Below are positions 36,561-45,354 of a stretch of DNA of 64,000 nt, in pieces. Made by a program: the position numbers and the translations under genes. The DNA comes from a bacterium (GTDB taxonomy: Bacteria; 4484-113; JAFGCY01). Every line of letters starts with the position of its first letter. Position 1 is the stretch's first letter. Location: contig JADZFO010000021.1 of the NCBI GenBank assembly GCA_020849855.1, positions 19,058 to 83,057 of the forward strand. The letters are read 5' to 3'. The notes under the pieces are model-generated. The model did no database searches, was not told where the DNA came from, and saw nothing but the letters and a program-made list of their open reading frames with translations.

Positions 36561-37164
36561 GGCCCCGGCCGGCGGCCGGCCGGCGGGTCCCTGGGCCTGA
36601 GTTGAATTGCTTTGCAGAAGATCTCCCTGCGGCCCGCCCGGTATTTAACCTTGAGGCTCCAAATCGAACGTCATTTCGTTTCTGCACAGCACATTCTGAA
36701 GCGGGCCGGGGCAGCACTTTTAACCTTGAGGCCCTGAAATGCACCTAAAACTGCTGATCTCCAATTCGTCAAACTCATGCTTTTAACCTGAGTGCTCCGA
36801 AAACTGCCTAAGAAGACTGTTTTCACTTTTGCATCGCAAAAGAACTTAGCTCGCTCATCTTTTCACTCTCTTGTCTGACAGATTCAAAGCTGGCTTGCAG
36901 AACAGTGCAAGTCAAACCGGTAATGAAGCGGCTGGCCGCGCAATGCAGCCTGGCCGGCGCAAGAGCATACCCGCGTTTAAGCGCTTTGGCTGGACCGGTT
37001 GTGATAACAGCGGCCTTTGTCATAACTGGGCCAGCCTGGACCGGGCGCGGACTTTGCGCGGCAGTCCCCCCTGCCATCCGGCTTTGAGGGGCGCAGGCCG
37101 GCGCCCCTGCGTCCAGGCGGGACGACAGGCCGAACGACACGCCGGGGCCGTGCCTGCCTGGCTC
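36561..37164. other. Intergenic region with three imperfect direct repeats
   Basis: This 604-bp gap lies between two minus-strand genes. It holds three copies of a TTTAACCTTGAGG-like unit (36644, 36719, 36782) and, near 37085, a GGGGCGC/GCGCCCC hairpin. I see no convincing gene; a 105-codon frame at 36823-37140 has no family match or start signal. Confidence 0.5.
36644..36796. repeat. Three imperfect direct repeats of TTTAACCTTGAGG
   Basis: Copies start at 36644, 36719 and 36782 (spacing 75 and 63). Each is TTTAACC followed by TTGAGG or TGAGTG and a CTCC or CCCTG tail. They lie in the 5' region of the minus-strand permease gene, so they could be operators or decayed copies of a larger repeat. 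Confidence 0.6.
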
Positions 37165-40100
37165 CTAGAGCCCGGCTGCGCTGAGGCGCTGGTTCAGTTC
37201 CAGCAGGCGGCGCAGGACTTCGTTCTCGTCGCGCCAGGTTTCTTCAGGCCAGCCATAGCAGGCACAGACAGCGGCATTGAGCTGCTCATGCAGCACCTGC
37301 AGTTCGGTCACCATGGCCTGATGCTCGGTCGTGAGTCCGCTCAGCGGCGTCTTGCCCTTGATCAGGTTGTAGAGCTTGGTCAGGCCGAGGTTCAGGGCCT
37401 TGCAGGCCGCCTGGCGCTTTTCATACAGCTCGCGGGCCACGGCGCTGACCCGCGCTGCCTGCGGCGTATCCGGCACCACGCGCGGGTTGTAGCTCAGCGC
37501 GTGCCCGTCCGAATGGAGCGCGGGACTGTGTCCCGTACTCTTCCCCTTTGCCCCTTCAACTGCTGCAGATGCAGCCTGCAAGTCGGCCTGTTTGCCGGCC
37601 TTCCTGGCGGATCGCGGCTTTGGCGCGGCCGCCTCCGCCGCAGAATACGGGACACTGTCCCGCGCTCCATCCTGAGCGCCATCTCCTGCAGCCAGCAGCA
37701 GCGGGAAGGGGAAGGTCTCGAAGATCGTCGTGTTGGTATAGCGCAGGTCGCCCTTCAGAGTTGACCCGCGGGCCCAGGCCCAGTACTCATGGATCGCCGA
37801 TTGCAGGATGCCGAAGTGGTAATAGGAGTCGAGGGCTATTACTTCAATGAGATTGGAGCACAATGTATTGCGATCCAAGAATGCTGCTAGCACATGTGGC
37901 GAAACGTGGGGGACGACAACAAACCTATCCAGATTGCTAATTGCCATGCGCATCTGCATTACAGTCCTTCTGAACTTTGTCCACTCAGTTTTCTCTTTTT
38001 CGGTCTTTCTGTTATTCGCTATCTTCAGTGGATAGACATGTTCTCTCAGATACTTCAATACAGCAGGATACAGCTTATGCTGTTCTTCTGAAACAAATGT
38101 AAAGTCTATGATCCATCTAGTGGCTGATGCATCAATCGATCGGTTCAAATCTCTGCCGTCTATAAACGGCATAATGACATTTGCGGATTGTGCATCTTCG
38201 AGAAGTAGCCTCTCCCGCGTCTCTCTATCAATAATGAACTGCTCACAACCAGGTTCAATCCCTTTGAAGCAAAGCATCTCGTTTGCTCTGATTGCCTTAG
38301 CAGAGGACATGTCCGTGCCTGCGGAGAGTTGCGCCCCCAGACTAATGACAGCCGTTCCTGCAAGGATGAGCTGTCCGTCGAATTTGCTCGAAATCCAGTT
38401 AACGATGCTCACATGGACTGCAGCTTCTCCTGGCCAAGGATAACTCTTCCATGCATCATGGATGGTTCCCCCAGCTTCAATGATCTTGTCAAGGCTGGCC
38501 TCACGGCTCTCATTCTGAGCGATGCTATTACTGCTTACAAAGCCCGCCCGCTCGCCCTTGCGCAGGGCAGCGATGGCTTTGGGATACCAGTAAGTCACGA
38601 GGTCGGCATTGCGATTGTTTGGAAAGGCTTTATGCAATTGATCAACATAGTCATCCCCGAGAGCAGCTCGCATCTTGTGTCTTCCCATAAACGGCGGATT
38701 CCCGATGATCGCCAATTCTCGGGGGTCATCTTTTTCGCGCGGGAACCAGTCAGTGAAAAGCGCGTCGGCGCAGATGATGTTGTCTTTCAGTGACTTCAGC
38801 GGCAGGATGGACTCGCCAAGGTCCAGCTCCTGATTGGCCAGATGCTCGCCGATCCACAGCACCACCCGCGTCAGGGTGACGGCCCAGGGCTGGATGTCAA
38901 TGCCGTGCAGGTTGGCGACGGTGAAGTAGGGCCCCGGAGGGCAGGAGCGGTACTCGCCCTTCTTGCGCCCGACCTTATAGCAGCGCTCCCACTCGTTCAT
39001 CATGTAGCGCTCCAGGCGCTTCATTTCGCGGTAGGCGATATACAGGAAGTTGCCACAGCCGCAGGCCGGGTCGAGGATGTGGTAATCCCGCAGCTTGTTA
39101 AGCAGGGCCATGAAGTCCTGATGGTTGCGGCAGGCGGCGATGCGCTCGCGCCAGGGCCGCACCACGGTGGGCTCCACCACCTTCATGATGTCCTCATGGC
39201 CGGTGAAGTGCGCGCCCAGCTCATGGCGCAGGTCGCGGTCCAGCGCCATCTCGAAGATGCTGCCGAAGACCTCCGCGCGCACCTCGCGCCAGTCAAAGCC
39301 CTTCGCCGCAGCGTGGAACTGGGTCAGCATGCCCCGCTCAAGCCGCACGGCGGGGTAGTTGCCGTCATAGAGCTCGCCGTTGACGAAGGGCACATCCGGG
39401 TTTGAGCGCTCGGCGGGGTCGGCGCGGTCGAAATCCATGAAGAGGGAGATGACCGGGGCGAGATCGTCAATCTTCAGGGCCTTGTCGATGGCCACGGTGA
39501 AGAGCTTGCTGGGGATCAGGCCGGAGTCTTCGGCGAACATGGCGAAGACGCATTCCAGCGCGAACTTGGTCAGGCGCTCGCGGACGGCCTCGCGCTCTCG
39601 CTCGGGGGCTTCATAGACCTTGGTCTGGATCACGCGGCCGATCTGGCCGGCAATCTCGCGGGTGACTTTCTCAGAGTGGCTGAGGACGCCGGCTTCCTGC
39701 CCGCGCAGGAAGAGCAGGGCATCCGGGTTATCCGGCAGCGCCTCAAGCTTCAGCGTGAAGAGCGGGTCGCGGGTGCCGCCCGCCTGCGCGGTGTCCCAGA
39801 CCCAGATTTCCCGGAAATTGCAGAGCACGACATAGCGCGTCTGCATCGGGATCCAGTAACGGAAGACCTGCTCGACATGGTCGGCGAGCTTCTCATTTGG
39901 CCCTTTCATTTCCCAGATGCAGATCTCGGGAAGATAGAGGTCCATCCGCTCCTGGGAGTACTCTTCCTTGCGGCCTTCTCCAAAGAGCCCGCCGTTGCTG
40001 GGCTTGCGGATCTTGAGCGGGTGCTGCTCAAAGACGCGGCCGGGGATGTATTCGACCTCATAGGCCTGCAGCAGATCTGCGCAGAAGCTTTGCGCCGAGC

Positions 40101-40194
40101 TCATCTCAGTCATCATGTGGTCGTGGATTCGATCCAGCCATTTGCGGCTGAAGCGCTGCAGGCGCTCAGGAAGGCTGAGGACATTTATGGCCAT
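37165..40194 (-). CDS. MmeI-like type IIG restriction-modification enzyme
   Basis: This 1009-residue protein combines a nuclease, an adenine-type DNA methyltransferase and a target-recognition domain. The PD-ExK site appears as D85 in MDLYLPE and E95-M-K97. Methylase motif I is D375-PACGCGNFL, and motif IV is N499-PPF. The conserved block HELGAHFTGHEDIMKVVEP precedes the methylase. Family members cut at a fixed distance from their site and methylate one strand. The C-terminal end (LGLTKLYNLIKG) follows an Ala/Lys-rich insert at about 842-894 bounded by palindromic repeats. Bases 37800-38690 are much lower in GC than the rest. TAAAAT lies 7 bp before the ATG. Confidence 0.87.
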   Translation of the reverse strand: MAINVLSLPERLQRFSRKWLDRIHDHMMTEMSSAQSFCADLLQAYEVEYIPGRVFEQHPLKIRKPSNGGLFGEGRKEEYSQERMDLYLPEICIWEMKGPNEKLADHVEQVFRYWIPMQTRYVVLCNFREIWVWDTAQAGGTRDPLFTLKLEALPDNPDALLFLRGQEAGVLSHSEKVTREIAGQIGRVIQTKVYEAPEREREAVRERLTKFALECVFAMFAEDSGLIPSKLFTVAIDKALKIDDLAPVISLFMDFDRADPAERSNPDVPFVNGELYDGNYPAVRLERGMLTQFHAAAKGFDWREVRAEVFGSIFEMALDRDLRHELGAHFTGHEDIMKVVEPTVVRPWRERIAACRNHQDFMALLNKLRDYHILDPACGCGNFLYIAYREMKRLERYMMNEWERCYKVGRKKGEYRSCPPGPYFTVANLHGIDIQPWAVTLTRVVLWIGEHLANQELDLGESILPLKSLKDNIICADALFTDWFPREKDDPRELAIIGNPPFMGRHKMRAALGDDYVDQLHKAFPNNRNADLVTYWYPKAIAALRKGERAGFVSSNSIAQNESREASLDKIIEAGGTIHDAWKSYPWPGEAAVHVSIVNWISSKFDGQLILAGTAVISLGAQLSAGTDMSSAKAIRANEMLCFKGIEPGCEQFIIDRETRERLLLEDAQSANVIMPFIDGRDLNRSIDASATRWIIDFTFVSEEQHKLYPAVLKYLREHVYPLKIANNRKTEKEKTEWTKFRRTVMQMRMAISNLDRFVVVPHVSPHVLAAFLDRNTLCSNLIEVIALDSYYHFGILQSAIHEYWAWARGSTLKGDLRYTNTTIFETFPFPLLLAAGDGAQDGARDSVPYSAAEAAAPKPRSARKAGKQADLQAASAAVEGAKGKSTGHSPALHSDGHALSYNPRVVPDTPQAARVSAVARELYEKRQAACKALNLGLTKLYNLIKGKTPLSGLTTEHQAMVTELQVLHEQLNAAVCACYGWPEETWRDENEVLRRLLELNQRLSAAGL
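37512..37670. repeat. Inverted pair of palindromic repeats inside the R-M gene
   Basis: The left copy at 37512-37541 reads TGGAGCGCGGGACTGTGTCC inside. The right copy at 37642-37670 is its near-perfect reverse complement (CGGGACACTGTCCCGCGC). They bound a 159-bp, 53-codon in-frame segment coding Ala/Lys-rich sequence. Confidence 0.8.
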
Positions 40195-40201
40195 TGGAGT
40201 A

Positions 40202-40207
40202 ATTTTA
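40202..40207 (-). promoter_or_regulatory. -10 box TAAAAT of the R-M gene
   Basis: On the minus strand TAAAAT lies 7 bp before ATG 40194 without a ribosome site. Confidence 0.5.
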
Positions 40208-40238
40208 GGCCAGACCAGCCTTCGCGTGGAGGTTGCAG

Positions 40239-40282
40239 GTCAAGACCCGCCCCAGCGAGAAGAAGGCGGGTCAAGACCCGCC
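40239..40282. repeat. 14-bp direct repeat GGTCAAGACCCGCC
   Basis: Two identical copies start at 40239 and 40269. The second is part of a hairpin GGCGGGT-CAAG-ACCCGCC (40265-40282). It lies between the divergent R-M and thpR genes and belongs with the other GC-rich palindromes of the window. Confidence 0.7.
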
Positions 40283-40305
40283 ACTACAAAGTAAAGGCAC
40301 GAGGG

Positions 40306-40311
40306 TATAAT
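40306..40311 (+). promoter_or_regulatory. -10 box TATAAT before thpR
   Basis: A consensus TATAAT lies 40 bp before ATG 40352; no good -35 was identified. Confidence 0.45.
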
Positions 40312-40351
40312 CGCCTGAGGTGGGCGCCAAGTTTGCTGCAGGGGTGGGCCA

Positions 40352-40957
40352 ATGAGACCGCGCTATGACCCGCGCGTATTTCTGGCTCTGTGTTTCTCCC
40401 GCATCACGCAGGACAAGCTGGCCGCGCTGCAGCAGCAGCTGCGCCCCCAGCTCACCAACTGGCACTGGATCCCGCCCTATAACACCCACCTGACCCTGCG
40501 CTTCTTTGGCGAGGTCCAGGAGTCGGTGGTGGCGGATATTGACGCCGGCTGCCGCGAGATCGCGCCGAAACTTTCGCCTTTCCAGTTCAACATCACCCGC
40601 ATCGATTTCTTCGGCAAGCCCGAACACGCGCGGGTGCTGTTTGCCACCGGCGATATCACCTCCGGCATGCTGAGCCTGGTCAAGGCCCTGCAGGCGCGCT
40701 TCCCCGAGCAGGGTGAGGAGCAGCGCCGCGAGTTCCGCCCGCATATCACCCTGGCCAAGGCGCGCAAGAGCATGGACTTCCGCGACGAAGCGAAGAACGC
40801 AAGGGTGCTGGCCCGCCTGCGCGACCAGGGCCCGCCCGAAGGCCTCGACCTGAACACCGTGCACCGCGAACTGGTGCTGATGGAGACGGTCTGGGTCGGC
40901 CGGGCGGTGGAGTACCAGTCCCGGGCGCGCTATCCCCTGGAGGCTGTGGAGCCTTAG
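40352..40957 (+). CDS. thpR: RNA 2',3'-cyclic phosphodiesterase
   Basis: This 201-residue 2H phosphoesterase opens 2',3'-cyclic phosphate ends of RNA and was formerly called 2'-5' RNA ligase (LigT). Both HxTx motifs are present: H46-L-T-L and H131-I-T-L. The spacing and total length fit ThpR. AGGGGTGG precedes the ATG. The TAG stop overlaps the stop of the convergent propeller gene by four bases (40954-40957). Confidence 0.92.
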   Translation: MRPRYDPRVFLALCFSRITQDKLAALQQQLRPQLTNWHWIPPYNTHLTLRFFGEVQESVVADIDAGCREIAPKLSPFQFNITRIDFFGKPEHARVLFATGDITSGMLSLVKALQARFPEQGEEQRREFRPHITLAKARKSMDFRDEAKNARVLARLRDQGPPEGLDLNTVHRELVLMETVWVGRAVEYQSRARYPLEAVEP

Positions 40958-42411
40958 CTCTGGCCCGGGCGCGTAAGCTGGTAGACCCGCAGCTCATTGG
41001 CCTGCCCGCCGACAACCAGCAGGCGGCCGTCCGGCCGCAGCTCACAGCGCCGGCAATCGCCATCCACCAGGTAGCGCTTGGCGTTATAGAGGTTGAACTG
41101 CCAGAGCTGCTTCTCGCTGGCCTCGACCCGGTTAACCAGCAGGGCATAGCCGCTGTCGGGCAGCAGCTCAAGGTCCACCGGCTCGGAGTTCAGCAGCAGG
41201 GAGCCCTTCTGCTGTGAGGGTTCGCCGCCGCGCGGGGAGAACTTGATGTGGTAGGGCGCGGCGGCCTTCGGCGCGCTCTGGTAAGCCGCGGCGGAGCCCC
41301 AGGGCGCCTCGCCATAGAGCAGCAGGTTGCCCTGCTCGGGGCTGAACTCCCACTGCATGCGCTCAAGGTCAAAGCGGGCGATCCCCGGCCCGGCCTGGAA
41401 CTGGCCGTTGTGAACCTCGGCGCTGACCGCGAAGCCCTGATGCTCCACGGCGCTGTTCCACCACATGGCGTGGATGAAGTTCAGGTCCGCCGGGCTGAGG
41501 CGCCAGAGCTGGCGGCCGGCCTGCAGGTCCAGGGCCAGCAGGCTGCAGTCCGAGCCTTCCCTGAAACCGTCATGGGCCAGGACCAGATAGCGGTCATCGG
41601 GGCTGAAAAGCAGGGTGCCGACCTGCATCCCGGCCGGCAGAGCGAGCTGGACGAGATGTACATCCGCCGGGCTGAGCGCAGCAAAGTCCGGCTGCGGCCA
41701 GCTTGCCGGCGCAGGTATGACAGCTGCATCAACAGGCGCAGATCCCGGCTCGGCAGCACCCGCGGCTGCGTCCTGCACCGGCTTTCCTGAGGCGGCCAGA
41801 ACGCCCAGCTCAAGCACGGCATTGTTGGCCTTCTTGGCTGCGGTCAGCGGCGGATCGGCCGGCGGGGGATCCGCGGCCGGCTGCGGCTGCGCCGCCGCAG
41901 CCATGTCCAGCGCCGGCGCCGGGACGCCCAGGCTGAGCAGGGCCAGCTGGCGCTGGCCGTTATCGGTGAACCACTGCAGGGCCAGGTAGTGTCCGCCGGG
42001 GCTGAGCTGCAGGCGCAGACGGTCATGCAGGGCCGGGGGGCAGACCTGGGAGAGGATTTCGCTGGAAACCAGCACTTCACTTGCCGAGGGCTGCAGGCCG
42101 GCCTTGAGCAGCTCGGCGCCGCCGGGGCCAAGGCTGAGCACCAGCAGATGCTGGTCCCCCAGCCAGCAGGCATCCAGGGCCAGGCCGGAAGAAGGGGAGA
42201 AGCTGCTCTGGCGGCTGAAGCGCAGCTCGCCGGGCGGCGGTGCTTCAGGTTTAGGCTGGCGGGTGCGCGCAAGGGCGCTGGTGATTCCGGAGGGCAGGAG
42301 CAGAATCAGCACAAGGGCGATTAATGCCAGCGCAGACAGCGGCGGGCCAAAGCGCGGCGCAGGTCGGCCGGCACTGGCTTTGGGCCCGCCAAGATCAGAA
42401 CTCACGGTCAC
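40954..42411 (-). CDS. Membrane-anchored WD40-like propeller protein
   Basis: This 485-residue protein starts with GTG 42411 (GGAGC 5 bp upstream), 32 bp after acpP in the same direction. An N-terminal TM or signal segment (LSALALIALVLILLLPSGI) is followed by an Ala/Pro-rich linker near 175-235 and propeller-type strands such as LLFSPDDRYLVLAHDG and LRPDGRLLVVGGQ. It is probably a periplasmic domain tethered to the inner membrane. Function is unknown. The operon position with rpmF and acpP may only reflect transcription. Confidence 0.75.
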   Translation of the reverse strand: MTVSSDLGGPKASAGRPAPRFGPPLSALALIALVLILLLPSGITSALARTRQPKPEAPPPGELRFSRQSSFSPSSGLALDACWLGDQHLLVLSLGPGGAELLKAGLQPSASEVLVSSEILSQVCPPALHDRLRLQLSPGGHYLALQWFTDNGQRQLALLSLGVPAPALDMAAAAQPQPAADPPPADPPLTAAKKANNAVLELGVLAASGKPVQDAAAGAAEPGSAPVDAAVIPAPASWPQPDFAALSPADVHLVQLALPAGMQVGTLLFSPDDRYLVLAHDGFREGSDCSLLALDLQAGRQLWRLSPADLNFIHAMWWNSAVEHQGFAVSAEVHNGQFQAGPGIARFDLERMQWEFSPEQGNLLLYGEAPWGSAAAYQSAPKAAAPYHIKFSPRGGEPSQQKGSLLLNSEPVDLELLPDSGYALLVNRVEASEKQLWQFNLYNAKRYLVDGDCRRCELRPDGRLLVVGGQANELRVYQLTRPGQS

Positions 42412-42443
42412 GAAGGGCTCCGGCCGTGGATGGAAGCGGGCTT

Positions 42444-42683
42444 TTAGCCCTCGCCGCGCGCGCGGTCGATTGCGCCGGCGACGTCGCCCACCGTCTTGAA
42501 CTTCTCAGTCTCTTCGTTGCTGAATTCAAGCTGGTAGCGCTCTTCGATGGCCATCATGAGATCAGCCAGATCCAGCGAGTCGGCACCGAGGTCGTCGGTG
42601 AAGCTGGATTCGGGCTTAATGTTGTCCGGATCGACTGAGAGCTTGCTGGCGATGATCTCGCGGATCTCGTCAAAAACGGCCAT
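42444..42683 (-). CDS. acpP: Acyl carrier protein
   Basis: This 79-residue carrier holds fatty-acyl intermediates on a 4'-phosphopantetheine arm attached to S36 in DLGADSLDLADL. Length and the acidic helix after the serine (IEERYQLEFSNEE) fit bacterial fatty-acid ACPs. The start at 42683 (MAVFDE) follows GGGGGAAG and is preferred over 42698. It lies between rpmF and the propeller gene on the minus strand. The rpmF-acpP neighbourhood is a common fatty-acid cluster arrangement, but plsX and fab genes are absent here. Confidence 0.95.
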   Translation of the reverse strand: MAVFDEIREIIASKLSVDPDNIKPESSFTDDLGADSLDLADLMMAIEERYQLEFSNEETEKFKTVGDVAGAIDRARGEG

Positions 42684-42757
42684 CGGTTCTTCCCCCACAG
42701 TATTTATGGTGAGATAGAGCTTTACAGCCGGCAGCGCCTGCCGCCGGCATGGGCTGG

Positions 42758-42973
42758 CTACTGGTCGTCGCGCTGGCGCTTGACGCGCTCACGCTTGACC
42801 ACCACCTGGCGGCCGGCGTACCAGCCGCAGGCCATGCAGGCAAAATGCGAGCGCTTCATCGCACCGCACTTCGGGCAGGTGCCGACCTCCGGAGCCGAAA
42901 TCTGGCTCAGGAAGTTCTTGGCCCGCCGGCTGCGCGAATGACTGCGACAGATCTTGTATTTTGGAAGAGGCAT
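42758..42973 (-). CDS. rpmF: 50S ribosomal protein L32
   Basis: This 71-residue ribosomal protein has the L32 start MPLPKYKICRSHSRSRRA and a zinc-ribbon pair, CPKC and CMAC, about ten residues apart. The C-terminal basic tail ends KRERVKRQRDDQ. AAAGGCGG precedes the ATG. It is the first gene of an rpmF-acpP-propeller operon with a strong upstream promoter on the minus strand. Confidence 0.95.
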   Translation of the reverse strand: MPLPKYKICRSHSRSRRAKNFLSQISAPEVGTCPKCGAMKRSHFACMACGWYAGRQVVVKRERVKRQRDDQ

Positions 42974-43000
42974 AGCGTACCGCCTTTCTAGGGAAGGGGG

Positions 43001-43028
43001 ATTATAGGGTTTTCCGGCTTCCTGTCAA
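43001..43028 (-). promoter_or_regulatory. Strong promoter TTGACA-N16-TATAAT for rpmF
   Basis: On the minus strand TTGACA (43028-43023) and TATAAT (43006-43001) with a 16-bp spacer lie 28 bp before the rpmF start. Confidence 0.8.
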
Positions 43029-43090
43029 CACTTGGCCCCTTCTCTCAGGCGCCCGCGGGGCCCTTCCGGAGGGCCTGCCGTAAAGCTGCG

Positions 43091-43119
43091 TTTACTTTTA
43101 ACATACTTATACATATAAT
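43091..43119 (+). promoter_or_regulatory. Promoter TTTACT-N17-TATAAT for the beta-barrel gene
   Basis: TTTACT at 43091-43096 and TATAAT at 43114-43119 lie 11 bp before ATG 43131. The predicted 5' leader is only a few bases. Confidence 0.6.
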
Positions 43120-43130
43120 CAGTGCTTCGG

Positions 43131-45257
43131 ATGCGTCTAGGCTGGGCCACAGTTGTGTGCGCGTCCGCGGGGGCGGGGCTGCTGTTCATGGGCACAGCCC
43201 GGTCTGCTGCGGCTGCGGAATCGCGCGCCCGGGAGGTCCCCGCCGACAGCACCGCGCTGGAGGTCAGCCCCGGCAGCCTGGATGCATCAGGCCCCGGGCA
43301 GGACGGCCCGGCGCCCGGCGAAGATTCAACCTATGCCCCGGAAAGCTCGGTCTTTGAGCAGCTCCAGGCCGGCGGCGAATTCGACCCTGAACTGGCCCGC
43401 CGCGTGCTGGATGAGAGCGGCAGCCTGCTGGACGGCGTGTACCTGCCGGACGCGGCTGACCCGGCCCTGCTTGAAGAGCTGAGCCTGCGTTATGCCCTGC
43501 TGGCCGAGCTGGACCGCCGCATTGCCCAGGAGGACGCGCTGAAGATCAGCAGCGTGGCCCGCGGCGAGCGCGAGCCGGACAGCGCCGGCACCAGCCTTGG
43601 CGAGCTGGCCGCGGCCGGCCGTGAGCTGAGCAGCTCCGACCTGGCCCGCCTGGCGCAGCAGTCGCCGGGGCCGGGTGGCTACCGCTACTGGCGCGACGAG
43701 ATCGGCGGCATGATGGCCCGCATCGATAGCTATCTGGTTGAGGTGGGCTGGGACAACAAGAAGCGCTCGGGCAAGTATGACCCGCTGATGAACGAGCTGC
43801 ACAAGTCGGTCTTCCCTATTGAGGACCGCAAGGACTTCATCAGCCGCTATATCGACGGCGGCAACCAGGCCCGCGGCCTCTTTGAGGACGAGTGCGGCGA
43901 CAAGGAATACAAGCGCCGCGAGTGGGACTTCAGCGGCGAGATCACCTTCAACTCCGGCGAGGGCAGCTTCAACAAGGAAGAGCAGCAGGCCTTCAGCCTG
44001 GAGCAGCGCCTGAAGATGCCCTCTGGCAAGGAATTCAGCTTCTATCAGCGCTATGACCTGGACCACAGCTATGTGGACTCCAGCACCCTGAGCATCGGTG
44101 GCGAGCAGAAGCTGCCGGACCTGCTTTGGAACGGCAAGCTGCGCCTGAAGGAAGAGTTCCGGCTTTACACCGACCGCAACGCCAGCTTCAACAACCGCCA
44201 GGACGGCCTGTTCCAGCTGGACTTCGACCCGAACTGGGCCGGCGGGCGCTGGAAGGCGGACATCGCCTACAAGTACAACATCAAGGAGTACGAGACCTTC
44301 TCGCCGCGCTCCTACCGCCAGAACCGCGCCAAGCTGAAGCTGGAGCACCAGTTCAGCAAGGACCTCAGCGCCAGCGTGCATGCCAGCAACGACGACTATA
44401 CCTACAGCTTCGGCTCCAACCGCGGCAACACCAAGCGCGAGCTGGGCGGCGAGGCGCAGTGGCAGGTCAATGACCAGCTCAGCCTGAGCACCAGCGTTGA
44501 GCATGAGGAGAAGGAGTACGAGGTCCGCAAGAGCCGCGGTTATGAGCAGGACCGCTGGGAGGCGGGCCTGCGCTGGCAGCCCGACCAGCAGAGCTCCATC
44601 GACCTGAACACGAGCCTGACGGACTATGACTCGCCCTTCAGCCCTGACCGCAACTATGAGGACCAGTCGCTGCGCCTGCGGGCCCAGCGCAGCTTCAGCC
44701 CGCGCTGGCAGGGCGATCTGAGCCTGAGCCGCCGCAGCAAGGTCTTTGACGTCGACCCCTTTAATGATGTGGATTCCGACAGCTTCGGCGCCGGCCTGAG
44801 CTACCGGCCCGACAAGGACTGGAGCTTCTATGTCAACCTGGCGGCGGACAGCTTTGATTACGCCAACCCCGACCGCGCCTATGACAACGAGCGCCTGAGC
44901 CTTGGCGCGTCCTACCGCCATGACGACTTCAGCGCCGGGGCGGACTGGTCCATCAACTCAAGCTCCTACAGCTCCGACCCCAACCGCAACTATGACAACA
45001 CTTCGCTGGGCCTGAACGCAGGCTATCAGTGGGGCCGCCACGACCTGAGCGCCTATTACAACCGGGGCCAGCTGGACCAGGCGGACCCCGCCAGCACCAG
45101 CGAATACACCGACAGCGCCTTTGGCGGCCGCTGGCAGTTCAAGCTGAGCCGGGAGTTCGACCTGAGCCTGAGCTATGACCGTTCCAACCGCGAATACACG
45201 GCCGCCGACAGTTTGAAAGACACGCGCTTTGAGGCCCGGCTAGAGTTTGAACTCTAG
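43131..45257 (+). CDS. Outer-membrane beta-barrel protein
   Basis: This 708-residue protein has a signal peptide ending MGTARSAAAAES, a helical region of about 250 residues, and a long series of amphipathic beta-strands from about residue 270 to the end. Strand-loop units recur with similar sequence: PDRNYEDQSLRLRAQRSF, PDRAYDNERLSLGASYRH and PNRNYDNTSLGLNAGYQW. The last strand is FEARLEFEL, ending in Leu rather than the usual Phe. Such proteins form outer-membrane channels or transport components, which supports a diderm host. The ATG at 43131 is chosen because GTG 43122 lies only 2 bp after the -10. Confidence 0.82.
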   Translation: MRLGWATVVCASAGAGLLFMGTARSAAAAESRAREVPADSTALEVSPGSLDASGPGQDGPAPGEDSTYAPESSVFEQLQAGGEFDPELARRVLDESGSLLDGVYLPDAADPALLEELSLRYALLAELDRRIAQEDALKISSVARGEREPDSAGTSLGELAAAGRELSSSDLARLAQQSPGPGGYRYWRDEIGGMMARIDSYLVEVGWDNKKRSGKYDPLMNELHKSVFPIEDRKDFISRYIDGGNQARGLFEDECGDKEYKRREWDFSGEITFNSGEGSFNKEEQQAFSLEQRLKMPSGKEFSFYQRYDLDHSYVDSSTLSIGGEQKLPDLLWNGKLRLKEEFRLYTDRNASFNNRQDGLFQLDFDPNWAGGRWKADIAYKYNIKEYETFSPRSYRQNRAKLKLEHQFSKDLSASVHASNDDYTYSFGSNRGNTKRELGGEAQWQVNDQLSLSTSVEHEEKEYEVRKSRGYEQDRWEAGLRWQPDQQSSIDLNTSLTDYDSPFSPDRNYEDQSLRLRAQRSFSPRWQGDLSLSRRSKVFDVDPFNDVDSDSFGAGLSYRPDKDWSFYVNLAADSFDYANPDRAYDNERLSLGASYRHDDFSAGADWSINSSSYSSDPNRNYDNTSLGLNAGYQWGRHDLSAYYNRGQLDQADPASTSEYTDSAFGGRWQFKLSREFDLSLSYDRSNREYTAADSLKDTRFEARLEFEL

Positions 45258-45283
45258 CACCTCAAAATTTGACCTGATACTGC

Positions 45284-45312
45284 TTGACAATATATCTATT
45301 TATACATATACT
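45284..45312 (+). promoter_or_regulatory. Consensus promoter TTGACA-N17-TATACT
   Basis: TTGACA at 45284-45289 and TATACT at 45307-45312 with a 17-bp spacer drive the gene at 45355. In the leader, ATCCT (45334-45338) can pair with AGGAT (45345-45349) and partly cover the ribosome site AGGAGGA. Confidence 0.8.
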
Positions 45313-45354
45313 TTGAGGGGTTCTCTTACAACCATCCTTTTAGGAGGATACTAT

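Noticed and set aside
36823..37140. 105-codon minus-strand frame in the gap before the R-M gene
   Set aside because: No ribosome site, -10 box or homology; the sequence includes a hairpin.
43326..44921. 531-codon open frame opposite the beta-barrel gene
   Set aside because: Low-complexity Ala/Val/Leu translation and no family match. The plus strand has clear strand repeats and a promoter. Long antisense frames are common in GC-rich DNA.
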